This document shows, one piece after another, positions 47,022 to 56,797 of a DNA stretch of 64,000 nt (its first letter is position 1; every line of letters starts with the position of its first letter). The stretch covers positions 1-64,000 of the IMG/VR virus record IMGVR_UViG_3300021478_000023. One strand, given 5' to 3'. Source of the DNA: a virus. The position numbers were made by a program, and so were the translations under genes. The notes under the pieces are model-generated. The model saw only the letters and a program-made list of their open reading frames with translations. It was not told the origin of the DNA and did not search any database.

Positions 47022-49746
47022 ACAACAAGAATTGGAACTGCGCGTCACGCTGGACGATCAGGCGTCCGCGCAGCTTCAACATATTCGCGAGGCTCTTAGC
47101 GGACTCGGGGGAGCAAGCCACGCTACCTCACACATAAGCGATTTTGAGCAAGCCATCGGCAGGCTTGGCCGGGCAGCGGTTGGTTTCGGACGCGCATCGG
47201 TCGAACTAGCCAAGGTCATCGGGCCGATGCCGGTCGCGATGGGCGCACTCGCTTATCAAACCTTGCGCGTCAACGAACAGATGAAGGAATGGGCGGCGAG
47301 TTTGCAGGCAACCGGCAATGCCGCGCGCATGGCCGGAATAAGCGTCGGGGAATTTAAAAGCATCGTTGGTCAATTGCGTCAGGCTGGCGTGTCGGCTGGC
47401 GACGCATCATCGATGATCTTGAATTTCACCAAAGCCTACGGCGAGTTGATGACCGCTGGCAGCGCGCGGCGTCAACAACTAATCCAACTCGCCGGGCCGG
47501 AATTTGCCGGTCACATGATTCAAGGAATTCAGTTGATTGGTAGGCTGCAATCCGACACTGAAAAGCTAAACGCCATTCGGCAGATGGGAGAGAACGTCTA
47601 TCAAAACAAGCTAAGAGAATCCCACGACACGATGCTCGCAGCGGCAGCGCGCCAGGATTTTTTTGAAGCGCTGAATGTTTCACAACTCGCCAATCTGCGC
47701 CGCGATATGGTGCAATACGATGAGCGCACCAAAGCAAACATGAAAGCCGAGGAAGAGTCGGCGCAACGATTGGCAGCGGCCTACACCAAGGAAGAAGAAG
47801 CACGCAATCGAATTGGTGACATCATCAAAGTTTCGATGGCGGAACAAGAACTAAAAGTCCTCAACGTCCTCATCAAGATTGAACAGTGGATTGACCGGCG
47901 CGCCGAAGTGTTTGAGAGCCAACGCACCGCTGGCACTGACTTTATGACGCAAGCCGGGAAGGGATACGGCGACGTAGCGCACATGACCGGGGCTGACGCG
48001 GTTCACAGATTTTTAAAGAACCAAGGGTTAGCCTTCCAGCGCGGCGGCATATTCAACAAACCTACAGTCGGGATGCTCGGCGAGGCCGGACCCGAAGCGG
48101 TCATTCCGCTCTCTCAGATGGGCAGCTTTGGTGGCGGCATCGCAAGACAAAACACCGAGCAAAACACCGATGAGCTAACGCGGCTCAGTAAAAACATCCA
48201 ATTGATGTTGGACAAACATATCGGGCTTGCCATTCCTAAACTTGCACGCGGCGGGCGAGTAAGCGGTCGAACAGTCGCGATGGCTGGCGAGGCCGGACCA
48301 GAGGCCATCGATGGGCCGGGTGGCAGGCGTATCATAAACGGACCAACAATCGGCACGCTTGATGCTGGCGAGACGGTGACACCGCTGCGCAACACCAACA
48401 AATACGTCACTGGCGACACGATGCGAGCAATCGGTGAGTCCCGCACCGGGAAGGCGAGTTTCTACGGCAATTATCGGGGGCAACAGAATTGGGTTGATAA
48501 GGGGGACATGGACAAATACGGGCGGCCTCTGCCGGGTTATTCTGGCACGCCGTTGGACGTGCCTGGAATAGCATTGCCGACAACGGTCACGGCTGGCGGC
48601 GCTGGCAAGCAAGCTGGCGATTGGTTCGCGGTGACTGGACCGGACGGCAGAACATTTTATGCGCCGCAAGTTGATGTTGGTCCCGGCAAGAGAACGGATC
48701 GAATTGTTGATATCAATGCCCCGTTAGCGGAGGCAATGGGATACGTGCCCGACGAAGTGAAGGGCGGGCGACATTTTCCAACCGATGCAAATTTCACCGT
48801 GGCGCGCGCCGATCCAAACAGAGCGGTTATGTCTAAGTTTCCGATGCCTGACACGTCGCTCGCTGATGAACCAATTAACAACATTTCGTTCAAACTGGCC
48901 GATCAATCATTGCGTATTCCGCCAACGGCGCAGACCTCATCCGCCGATGCGCCGACGCAACATCCACACGATGCGCCTGTGACTCGCGGCAACATTAAAA
49001 TTCCGCACTCGGCGGCAGAGATCGCGAGTTGGCAGCAATACTTTACGAACCCGCTTGCTGACATTGAGGACGAACTATCGTCGCAGCGTAGCAAGGCGCG
49101 CGAGGCTATCGCGGGAGTCGGCAAGCAAGGGAGTTTTGGTGCCAATGTGTTGCAGGCCGGGAAAGCCGCGTGGGAGAGTTACAAATATGCGTCGCCTACC
49201 GGCACAGGATTTGACGCAATCTTGCACACGACGCTCGGTCGCGTAGCTGGCGGCGCGGTTGGCGGACGCGAGGCCGGGAATGTTTTGTCTGACGTTGCAA
49301 GTCCATTCATTCCGAGAGCACCAAGCGCACCGGCTTATTCCGTCGCCGAGCAAGCATTGGATTTTGCCAAGGACAAAAATCTGATTGCGCTTTCTGGAAC
49401 AGCATTCAGTCGAATAAAGCTAGGACTCAAAGTGGCCGAGTCCGCCCAACAAGCAATCAAAGGCGAGGGACTCGATAAGTCGTTGGCCGAATCGTTTGGG
49501 CTAGGGGCAAAAAAACAAATCAAGATTGTGCAGGAGAACGCGCCGCCAGGAACAACGGTCGAAGCCGATGGTCCGGGCTTCAAGGATGTTGAACACGAAA
49601 CAACCCGCGAAACCTCGCAGCCATTGTTTGATCCGAGTCAGAAAGCCAAGTGGCGGCACCCCGACGCCAGCGAGAGATCGCGGCAGCATAACGCCGCGCA
49701 GCAACACGACCACGATGTTGTAGGTGTTGGCGGGATACGCGGATAA
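47011..49746 (+). CDS. Tape measure protein 1, with RlpA/DPBB-like domain
   Basis: A 911-residue protein. Residues about 1-370 are the tape-measure core (ELAKVIGPMPVAMGALAYQT, then AGTDFMTQAGKGYGDVAHMT, and VGMLGEAGPEAVIPLSQMG). Residues about 475-600 look like a double-psi beta-barrel: GKASFYGNYRG, PLDVPGIALP, then VDVGPGKRTDRIVDINAPLA. DPBB domains of RlpA type bind or cut peptidoglycan. The rest is linker-like with a charged C-terminus. It ends three bases before a second tape-measure gene with a closely similar N-terminal half. Confidence 0.8.
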   Translation: MANEQQELELRVTLDDQASAQLQHIREALSGLGGASHATSHISDFEQAIGRLGRAAVGFGRASVELAKVIGPMPVAMGALAYQTLRVNEQMKEWAASLQATGNAARMAGISVGEFKSIVGQLRQAGVSAGDASSMILNFTKAYGELMTAGSARRQQLIQLAGPEFAGHMIQGIQLIGRLQSDTEKLNAIRQMGENVYQNKLRESHDTMLAAAARQDFFEALNVSQLANLRRDMVQYDERTKANMKAEEESAQRLAAAYTKEEEARNRIGDIIKVSMAEQELKVLNVLIKIEQWIDRRAEVFESQRTAGTDFMTQAGKGYGDVAHMTGADAVHRFLKNQGLAFQRGGIFNKPTVGMLGEAGPEAVIPLSQMGSFGGGIARQNTEQNTDELTRLSKNIQLMLDKHIGLAIPKLARGGRVSGRTVAMAGEAGPEAIDGPGGRRIINGPTIGTLDAGETVTPLRNTNKYVTGDTMRAIGESRTGKASFYGNYRGQQNWVDKGDMDKYGRPLPGYSGTPLDVPGIALPTTVTAGGAGKQAGDWFAVTGPDGRTFYAPQVDVGPGKRTDRIVDINAPLAEAMGYVPDEVKGGRHFPTDANFTVARADPNRAVMSKFPMPDTSLADEPINNISFKLADQSLRIPPTAQTSSADAPTQHPHDAPVTRGNIKIPHSAAEIASWQQYFTNPLADIEDELSSQRSKAREAIAGVGKQGSFGANVLQAGKAAWESYKYASPTGTGFDAILHTTLGRVAGGAVGGREAGNVLSDVASPFIPRAPSAPAYSVAEQALDFAKDKNLIALSGTAFSRIKLGLKVAESAQQAIKGEGLDKSLAESFGLGAKKQIKIVQENAPPGTTVEADGPGFKDVEHETTRETSQPLFDPSQKAKWRHPDASERSRQHNAAQQHDHDVVGVGGIRG

Positions 49747-49749
49747 CCG

Positions 49750-52746
49750 ATGCCAACGGAAACCGAGGAATTAAGACTCATAGTGCGGCTGGACGACCAA
49801 GCGTCGGGCCAGCTTCAAAACTTGCGCGCGCATCTAACACAGATGGGGAGCGGCCCGGTCAGTCAGGGGATGGGGCAGGCAACCGCCAAGGCGACCGAAT
49901 TAGAAAGGGCATTCGGCCATCTAGCACGATCCGCGCTCGGCGTCGGGCGCACCGCAATGGACTTGGCCAAGATCATCGGACCAATGCCAGTCGCGATTGG
50001 CGTGCTCGGATATGAAATGATCCGTGGCATCGGCGCGATGAAAGAATGGTCCGCGCAGATGACGGCGATCAACAACGCCGCTCGCATGGCCGGGGTTAGT
50101 GCAGGAAACTTTCGCGGCATCACCGATCAGCTACGCCAGTCAGGCATCAGCGCGGGTGACGCGGCTGGCATGGTGCAGAGTTTAACCAAGTCAATCGCGG
50201 AAGCGGTCAGGCCGGGCACTCAGCTTCGCAACAATCTGATCGCGATAGCTGGCGTTAATGCCAGCGCGATGACCGATGCGTTGCAACAGCTATCGGAAAT
50301 GACCGACGCCACTGACCGGATGAACAAAATCCGGCAGATGGGCTTGGACGTTTACCGGCACAAATTCAACGAAACCCACGACGCAATGATTGCGCGCGCT
50401 GCGCAATTGAATTTCCTGCAATACTTTGGGCAACAACAACTCATCAACCAGAAACAGGAACTACATAGGCTCGATCAGCGCTCAATCGACAACATGAATG
50501 ATGAGGCGAAAAAGCAAGATGATTTGAATGCCGCACTGGTGAAAGAGGAAGAAGCGCGCAAGCGCATTTCAGACATCATCAAAGGCATGCTCGGACCTGA
50601 TTTTGAAAAGGCCATCAATCTTGTTGCTAAGGTTGAGGGATGGATTGGACGGCGCGGGGAGACACTTGAGAGTCAGCAACGCGCTGGCACCGATTTTATG
50701 ACGCAAGCTGGCAAGGGCTACGGTGACGTAGCGCAGATGACCGGCGCGGGAGCGGTGCACGATTTCCTGAAAGCGCACGGGCTCGCATTTCAGCACGGCG
50801 GCGTCGTCACCGGGCGGACGCCAGGACTAGTCGGCGAGGCCGGACCCGAAGCGGTCATGCCTTTGGATGCGCTAGGCGGCGGGCAATCCAAACACACTGA
50901 AAGCGTCGGCGAGAACACCAAGCAATTGCGCATGCTCAACGAGCAAATGGAGCAAATTCTAAATCCATCGCTGATCAGCAAGTACGCGCAAGGCATGGGC
51001 GGCGTCGGCGCTGGAATGGGCGACGGCAGCGGTGATGGCACTGGTCCGGGCGGGCCGGGCGGCACGTCATCTGGACCGGGCGGCAACGACAGCACAACGC
51101 CGCCAGCACCGGGCGAGCCGGGCGGGGAAGCGCTCAACATGGAATCGGCGCGCATCGGCATGAACCCGATGTGGGATAACGCCAGTGGCAGCGCACAGAA
51201 CCGTCCTAGCGGCGGCATGTTGGGAGCGATGGTGGCGGGCGGCGGCTTGACCACGGGCGGCTTCGCTAAAGCGCCACGGATGCAATGGCCAGCGGCACCC
51301 GGAGCAATCACGAATGCAACGGCTACGGGTGGCGGCAGCGCGTATTTGGCGAAACAGCGCGCCGCGATGTTTGCTGAATACGATAAATGGTCCCCCGAAC
51401 AGAAGCGCACACTTGCAAACGTCGCGATGGCTGAAAACGGAAAATCCCCGCAAGACGTAATAGAAAGTTTGGCGAACCGTGTTGTTGGTGAAAAAGGTAC
51501 GCGAGCAAATCGTGGTGGGACATTGTGGGAAGGTTTGACCAATGGCTTTTATAGTTCATTCCACGGCGCGTATGCGGCGGCTAAGGCTGGTCGCGGAAAC
51601 ATTCAATTAGCTGATAAGATTGCTACTGGTGTGCGCGGCGGTAGCGATGTGCTTGAGGGTCGGTCAGATCAGGGCATGTGGACTGACCCTGGTCACAGAG
51701 ACATGCACGCTCGCGGGGCCGCTCCGGGGACAGGCATTAACGCTCTTGGCGTAGCGCGACGATTGAAGTTCATCAATGGTGAGTGGTACAGCGACAAACA
51801 ATCAATCTCACTTGGGGCAGTTTCAGATGAGCGCCGACGCCAAGCGGAATACGATGCCAGCCAATCGCCGGTTCAAGTTGCAAGCCTAGATCCCGGCAGC
51901 GGTGTTGGTACTACAACCGCCCCGCCGTCAGGACCGATGGGGTTTGGTCCATTTGGCGTGGGCGCGAGCGGCACGACGGTCGCGAGCGGGGCAACAGGTT
52001 ATAGCGGCACTAGTCGTTTTAATTTTGCGGGTTCCAAGGAAGCCGCTGCGATGGGAATAAACATCGCACCAGATGCGGTTCAACAATTTGCTGTTCCCGG
52101 TGTCAAGGGCATCCCCGGTGGTCAAATCAAAGCCAACAAATATGCTGGCCCGGATTTCGTCGGATTCCTGCAAGACTTGCAAGCGGCTGGTGCCCCGCTC
52201 ACAAATTTCAGTGGTGTGTACGCTCATAGAGAAAAGAGGGGCGGCGGCGGCTTATCGCAGCATACCTACGGCAACGCGATGGACATTGAAACCGGGTTTG
52301 GTTCTGGACCGGACAACAGTCCATACTTGTATAAATGGGCGCAAGAGCATCCACAGGAATTTGCTGAAATACAAGCACGGCATCACTTGCGGAATTTGGT
52401 CAACACCGGCAATCCAAAACACCCGCATGATTGGGGGCATTTCGAATGGACGCCGGGCGCGGTCGATCCCGCCGCAGCAACCGTAGCGAATGTTGGAAAG
52501 CCTAAGAGTGATTGGCCAACGTCGGCAGAGGACACCGCTACAACGCTCGACAAGATGATGGCTGGCGAAAACAAGCCGTCCGATACGAGCGGCACGATCA
52601 CGATCAAGCACGGTGCAAAACCGTCAGCAACACCGAAAGACAAAAAGCCCGCATTCAAGGACGTGCCCGACAATCGGCAAGGCGCGATGCTTCCCGCCGA
52701 AGCTGGTCCGAAAGCCGCAGATCCCGCCGCTCACGTTCAAGGGTAG
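49750..52746 (+). CDS. Tape measure protein 2, with two cell-wall-acting domains
   Basis: A 998-residue protein. Residues about 1-370 repeat the core of its neighbour (DLAKIIGPMPVAIGVLGYEM, then AGTDFMTQAGKGYGDVAQMT, LVGEAGPEAVMPLDALGG). After a Gly/Pro-rich linker, residues about 535-665 resemble a SleB-type cell-wall hydrolase (TLANVAMAENGKSPQDVIES ... LTNGFYSSFHGAYAAA). Residues about 800-905 carry an M15/VanY-type zinc peptidase motif set: LSQHTYGNAMDIETG (HxxxxxxD) and HDWGHFEW. These would help the tail tip pass the peptidoglycan. No separate endolysin gene is seen. Confidence 0.8.
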   Translation: MPTETEELRLIVRLDDQASGQLQNLRAHLTQMGSGPVSQGMGQATAKATELERAFGHLARSALGVGRTAMDLAKIIGPMPVAIGVLGYEMIRGIGAMKEWSAQMTAINNAARMAGVSAGNFRGITDQLRQSGISAGDAAGMVQSLTKSIAEAVRPGTQLRNNLIAIAGVNASAMTDALQQLSEMTDATDRMNKIRQMGLDVYRHKFNETHDAMIARAAQLNFLQYFGQQQLINQKQELHRLDQRSIDNMNDEAKKQDDLNAALVKEEEARKRISDIIKGMLGPDFEKAINLVAKVEGWIGRRGETLESQQRAGTDFMTQAGKGYGDVAQMTGAGAVHDFLKAHGLAFQHGGVVTGRTPGLVGEAGPEAVMPLDALGGGQSKHTESVGENTKQLRMLNEQMEQILNPSLISKYAQGMGGVGAGMGDGSGDGTGPGGPGGTSSGPGGNDSTTPPAPGEPGGEALNMESARIGMNPMWDNASGSAQNRPSGGMLGAMVAGGGLTTGGFAKAPRMQWPAAPGAITNATATGGGSAYLAKQRAAMFAEYDKWSPEQKRTLANVAMAENGKSPQDVIESLANRVVGEKGTRANRGGTLWEGLTNGFYSSFHGAYAAAKAGRGNIQLADKIATGVRGGSDVLEGRSDQGMWTDPGHRDMHARGAAPGTGINALGVARRLKFINGEWYSDKQSISLGAVSDERRRQAEYDASQSPVQVASLDPGSGVGTTTAPPSGPMGFGPFGVGASGTTVASGATGYSGTSRFNFAGSKEAAAMGINIAPDAVQQFAVPGVKGIPGGQIKANKYAGPDFVGFLQDLQAAGAPLTNFSGVYAHREKRGGGGLSQHTYGNAMDIETGFGSGPDNSPYLYKWAQEHPQEFAEIQARHHLRNLVNTGNPKHPHDWGHFEWTPGAVDPAAATVANVGKPKSDWPTSAEDTATTLDKMMAGENKPSDTSGTITIKHGAKPSATPKDKKPAFKDVPDNRQGAMLPAEAGPKAADPAAHVQG

Positions 52747-52749
52747 AAC

Positions 52750-53370
52750 ATGCCAGCACCCGATGGTCCCGATTATGCCCAAGGCGGCAATTTCATTGCG
52801 CCCGGTCAAACGCGCAATGTGACGACGCCCGGCTACGCGCCTGGGCCGCACGTCTCGCAGATTATGGAGCTACCAAACACGCGATGGCGCGATAGTTTGG
52901 TGCCAGCATCGTTCAACGGAGCGGCGTTCCATTGCGAGTCCAACACATTCGAAAGTGGCCGCAGAATTGTTGAACACGAATATCCGAAGCGCAACCTACC
53001 GTATTGCGAAGATCTCGGGCACCGCGCGATTGCTTGGGATGTGCGCGGTTACGTCATCGTCTATCCCTACGATGTCAAAGACTCTGTGCTCTATCAGCGT
53101 GACTACAGGAATGCGCGCGATGCGTTGATGCGCGAGTTGGACAAAGGCGGCCCGGCAGTTTTGCAGATGCAAACGCTTCCGCCGCTGACCATGTTCTGCG
53201 AGCGCTATCGCGTCACCGAAACGGAAAAGTACGGCGGCTATGCCGTGTTCGATATGAGTTTCAAGGAAATGGGGACCGAAGCGTTCCCGCTCGCCGACAC
53301 GCGTACAAGCGCATTGCTGGCGTCGAGCAAGCTGAAAGATCAAATACTAGCGCAGCTTGCGGACGCCTGA
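52750..53370 (+). CDS. Mu gpN N-terminal half (DNA circularisation domain)
   Basis: A 206-residue protein with the DNA_circ_N signature: FNGAAFHCESNTFESGRRIV, then EHEYPKRNLPYCEDLGHRAI, and VRGYVIVYPYDVKDSVLYQR. In Mu this is the first half of a single gpN of about 490 residues. Here it ends on its own stop, and the next gene carries the second half. Confidence 0.8.
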   Translation: MPAPDGPDYAQGGNFIAPGQTRNVTTPGYAPGPHVSQIMELPNTRWRDSLVPASFNGAAFHCESNTFESGRRIVEHEYPKRNLPYCEDLGHRAIAWDVRGYVIVYPYDVKDSVLYQRDYRNARDALMRELDKGGPAVLQMQTLPPLTMFCERYRVTETEKYGGYAVFDMSFKEMGTEAFPLADTRTSALLASSKLKDQILAQLADA

Positions 53371-53371
53371 C

Positions 53372-54043
53372 ATGGACAAGAACGACGCGATAGAAGCCGC
53401 GCCTATCGTCAGTCGGTGTTGCAGCAATTTGCTGCGCACAATCTCTGACCGAGGCCGCACGGGCTCCGATGCGCGCCAGCAAATCTCGCAGACCGGCGTC
53501 CGCGCTTACGAGTATTTGCGCGCCAACACTATCGGACCCGAGCTAGTCGAGTCCTTTTCGATGGCACGCGATGCCGGTGCCACGTTCGTCGCGATTGAAC
53601 AGGTGCGCGTGCTGACGGCAATGGAAACGCCTAAGACGCTCGGCGGCACTCTCGTACAGAATAGCTTGCTGCAATTCTGTTTGCTGACTGAAAGTCAGAT
53701 CATCGTTGACATGACGTTTGTAAGTCGCATCGATGTTGATGCGGTCCTGACGCGGATTAAAGATCCGTTCGATGAGCAAATAGAAACAGCCGCCGACGAT
53801 ATGGATCAAATGGTGTTCCAGTGTTTGATCAGATTGTACGCTGCGACCGTCAACCATCTTGTCGTGACGCAACGTCCGTTGCCGGACATGCTCGGCTATC
53901 AATTCGCCGCGCCATCAAACACTCTGGTCATTTCTTATCGGCTCTACAACGGTGATGCCAGTCGCGCCGATATGGTACGCAACGAAAACAAGATCATTCA
54001 TCCCGCGTTCGCGCCAGCGACCGGGCAAGCGTTGTCGGCATGA
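53372..54043 (+). CDS. Mu gpN C-terminal half
   Basis: A 223-residue protein. The end (GYQFAAPSNTLVISYRLYNG, then DASRADMVRNENKIIHPAFA) matches the C-terminal signature of Mu gpN. It starts two bases after the previous stop, so gpN appears split into two chains. It is a structural tail-tip protein, despite the old DNA-circularisation name. Confidence 0.7.
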   Translation: MDKNDAIEAAPIVSRCCSNLLRTISDRGRTGSDARQQISQTGVRAYEYLRANTIGPELVESFSMARDAGATFVAIEQVRVLTAMETPKTLGGTLVQNSLLQFCLLTESQIIVDMTFVSRIDVDAVLTRIKDPFDEQIETAADDMDQMVFQCLIRLYAATVNHLVVTQRPLPDMLGYQFAAPSNTLVISYRLYNGDASRADMVRNENKIIHPAFAPATGQALSA

Positions 54044-54046
54044 ACA

Positions 54047-55288
54047 ATGACATGGCCAGCATCAGAGGTAGCCGTTCTTAGGGTCAACGGACAGGAATAC
54101 ACCGAATGGGAATCGGTGTGGATACAGGAACGATGGAACGAGTCGTTTTCGTTTTTTAAATTCACGGCCAATGAAGGCCGCGTGATGGTGACTGACTGGC
54201 ATAGCGATCAGTTTGCTCCCGGCAACGATGTAGACATTACGCTCGGCGGCCAGCCGGTCATTACGGGCGGCACGATCATCACGCGGCAAACGTCCTACAA
54301 TGCCAATCAGCACATGGTTCAATTAACCGGCAAGACCTACAGTTTCTTTCCGTACAAATCGAGCGTGATGACCGACAACGGGAATTTTGACGGCAAGACG
54401 TTTGTGGAAATCGCGCACATTCTTTTAGATGAGTACGGCGGCTTTGAACTAATCGGCACTCCTGATAGTAAGCCCTACAAGAAAGCGCAGGCCGAAAAGG
54501 GCGCGAAGATTTGGGACTATCTGGAAACGCTGGCGCGTGAAAAGGGAATCCTACTCGGCACTAGCGCGGTGTTGGGCATCCCGCAAGTTGTTGGACCGCA
54601 CACAGGAACGATCATCGGTACGATTGCGGACGGCGTGAACGTGCTTTCCATGCAATGCACGATCACTTGCGAGGACTTGTATCAGGACATTGACGTACAC
54701 GCGCAGAACCAGGGCGACGATCAGAACAACGGAACCGACGCGAGCGAAAAGAAAGGCCACTCATCCGGCACCGCGCCCAAGAAAGCCAAGTTGTTGATCC
54801 CGATGGAGCACCCGCCGATTGACGACGCAGCCGTTCAATTGCGCGCCGACTATGAAAAGAAATGGACCGAGGCCACGAAGATCACGGCCAACGCCACGGT
54901 GCAGGGATGGTTTACAGGCGGGCAGAGTGGCCAGCTATGGGAAGCTGGCAAGGATGTGATGGTCAATTGTCCGCTGGCGATGGTTGAAGGCGTCATGAAA
55001 TTGCGGACGGTGACGTTCCAGCAAGACAACAACAGCGGCACGACCACGACGCTAGAGTTGGTTCAACCGTGGGGGCTCAACGACAACATCAACGCCGACG
55101 TTTCGCCCCCGGCGAACAAAGGGCTTGAGAAAGCGCCGCCACCAAACAAACCGCCAGTGTCGCCGCCAGCAAAAACCGGCAACAACCCGCTCGGGGCGGC
55201 GCTCGGGCTCGGCGATATTCAGGCAACACTCGGCGAAAAACTTGGCATCGGTTCCATTTCACCATCAACGCAGAAAGGCAAACGCTAA
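54047..55288 (+). CDS. Baseplate hub protein (Mu gpP/gp44-like)
   Basis: A 413-residue protein. Its N-terminal 350 residues have the gpP/late-control D layout: VLRVNGQEYTEWESVWIQER, then HSDQFAPGNDVDITLGGQPV, and KTYSFFPYKSSVMTDNG. The C-terminal 60 residues are Pro/Ala-rich. It starts three bases after the gpN half and ends TAATG into the next gene. Confidence 0.8.
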   Translation: MTWPASEVAVLRVNGQEYTEWESVWIQERWNESFSFFKFTANEGRVMVTDWHSDQFAPGNDVDITLGGQPVITGGTIITRQTSYNANQHMVQLTGKTYSFFPYKSSVMTDNGNFDGKTFVEIAHILLDEYGGFELIGTPDSKPYKKAQAEKGAKIWDYLETLAREKGILLGTSAVLGIPQVVGPHTGTIIGTIADGVNVLSMQCTITCEDLYQDIDVHAQNQGDDQNNGTDASEKKGHSSGTAPKKAKLLIPMEHPPIDDAAVQLRADYEKKWTEATKITANATVQGWFTGGQSGQLWEAGKDVMVNCPLAMVEGVMKLRTVTFQQDNNSGTTTTLELVQPWGLNDNINADVSPPANKGLEKAPPPNKPPVSPPAKTGNNPLGAALGLGDIQATLGEKLGIGSISPSTQKGKR

Positions 55289-56232
55289 TGCACCGCGCGA
55301 CACCAAACACAACATCGTTGCGCACTCACACGTCGGGCGGCGCGCGCGCAACCATAGCCAACATGGAGGGCGACACCGCTTTGATGCAAGCGGCTACCGC
55401 CAATTTTTCCGCGAACGAATCACGCTCCGCTATCGAGTCGGCGCAGAACTACGGTTTCACGTCGCACAATCATTCCGCCGACAAGGATGAAATGGGCAAG
55501 ATCATTGCCAGCGCAGAGTCGTTTATCAGTTTCATGGGCGGCGGGCGCTCATTCCCAACCTCCGGGCCGGTTGATGACCGGCGTCACCGTTTGCGCGGGC
55601 TCGATGAAGGCGACACGGCGATGCACCGGGGCAATTCTGACGACATGCAAACTCACTTTGCGTCGGATGGCATGTATCATTCCGCGCCTCAACAAGTGCG
55701 AATGCAATTGGTGCCGTCCGGCAGCGGCAAGGCCAATCCGCCGCAGCAAAAACCACAAGCAACCGCCCAAACCACTGAAGCCATCCGAGCTAAATTAAGC
55801 GCGTATGCCAGTCTCGGGCCACGCATCGAAGTACGCCTATGGGCCGGGTTAGAACCGGAAATACAACTCGACTTGGACCGAGATCTTGAACGACGGTTTG
55901 GCGTCGAAGCGTTCGCCGATGGCGGCGGCGGCTCGGGCGGCGGCTCGGGCGGCGGCGGGAAAAGCGATCCGGGTGCGTCCAAGAAAACCGGACAGAAAGC
56001 CGTCAAGGATAAGGGCCAGGACAGCCCGGACTTTTGCCACGTCAAGCAAGGCGAGGCGCGTATGTCGAGCGCCAAGAAAGTGCGACTCAGCACAAGCAAG
56101 GAAGATGATGACGTGCTGCACGAGTCGAGCACCGGCAAGGACTACGTTGGCGGCACACCCGACAAACACAAGTTTGCGAAAATCCTGACGCTCGCAGGAC
56201 CGTCCATCAACGGCTATGGCAAGATTGGTTGA
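55288..56232 (+). CDS. Baseplate assembly protein (Mu gp45-like)
   Basis: A 314-residue protein. Residues about 60-145 hold the short gp45-like core (GKIIASAESFISFMGGGRSF then DEGDTAMHRGNSDDMQTHFA). N- and C-terminal parts are low-complexity (GGGGSGGGSGGGG near residue 213). A central spike or baseplate role is inferred from gene order, because the OB-fold spike sequence is not obvious. Confidence 0.55.
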   Translation: MHRATPNTTSLRTHTSGGARATIANMEGDTALMQAATANFSANESRSAIESAQNYGFTSHNHSADKDEMGKIIASAESFISFMGGGRSFPTSGPVDDRRHRLRGLDEGDTAMHRGNSDDMQTHFASDGMYHSAPQQVRMQLVPSGSGKANPPQQKPQATAQTTEAIRAKLSAYASLGPRIEVRLWAGLEPEIQLDLDRDLERRFGVEAFADGGGGSGGGSGGGGKSDPGASKKTGQKAVKDKGQDSPDFCHVKQGEARMSSAKKVRLSTSKEDDDVLHESSTGKDYVGGTPDKHKFAKILTLAGPSINGYGKIG

Positions 56233-56237
56233 TCAAC

Positions 56238-56786
56238 ATGCCGCGCGCCGCCGTCCCCGATATCTATCTCAAACAGAACACGATCTTTCCGCGCTACTCG
56301 GTCACGCTCGACTGGTCGCTACTCGGCGACGGCACGCTCGATGACCGCTACGCGCTGGCAACGTCGGTCTGCATCGCGCTCGGCACCAACGCACTTGCTG
56401 ATATCAACGATCCGTTGCCGGACCCGGACTCCACCGATAGACAAGGTTGGTGGGGCGACTTGGATTGTCAGGAGATATGGCCCGGCTCCTGGCCAATCGG
56501 AAGCAAACTTTGGTTGCTGCGGAGATCCAAGATTGAGGGACCGAACGCACAACGCGGCGCGACGATTGCGCTGGTCGATAACTACATCAGGGCCGCGCTC
56601 CAACCGTTCGTTGACAACCGTATTTGCTCGACGTTCAAAGTTGATTCTGTGCGTGTCAGTCCGCAGCAAATCGATTCATTGATTACGATCTATCGCGGTC
56701 CAGAACCGAACATCCAACTGCGCTTTCATTCGCTGTGGGATGGCATCAAGCCAACCGGCGAGCCCTACACCCCGTTTGATAACTGA
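56238..56786 (+). CDS. Baseplate wedge protein (Mu gp46-like)
   Basis: A 182-residue protein with VTLDWSLLGDGTLDDRYALA, then GWWGDLDCQEIWPGSWPIGS, the usual gp46 order (D-W ... G-W-W-G-D), and a C-terminal strand set. The ATG at 56238 is used; a TTG at 56229 overlaps the previous stop and is an alternative. Confidence 0.8.
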   Translation: MPRAAVPDIYLKQNTIFPRYSVTLDWSLLGDGTLDDRYALATSVCIALGTNALADINDPLPDPDSTDRQGWWGDLDCQEIWPGSWPIGSKLWLLRRSKIEGPNAQRGATIALVDNYIRAALQPFVDNRICSTFKVDSVRVSPQQIDSLITIYRGPEPNIQLRFHSLWDGIKPTGEPYTPFDN

Positions 56787-56797
56787 CAAGGACGCAC

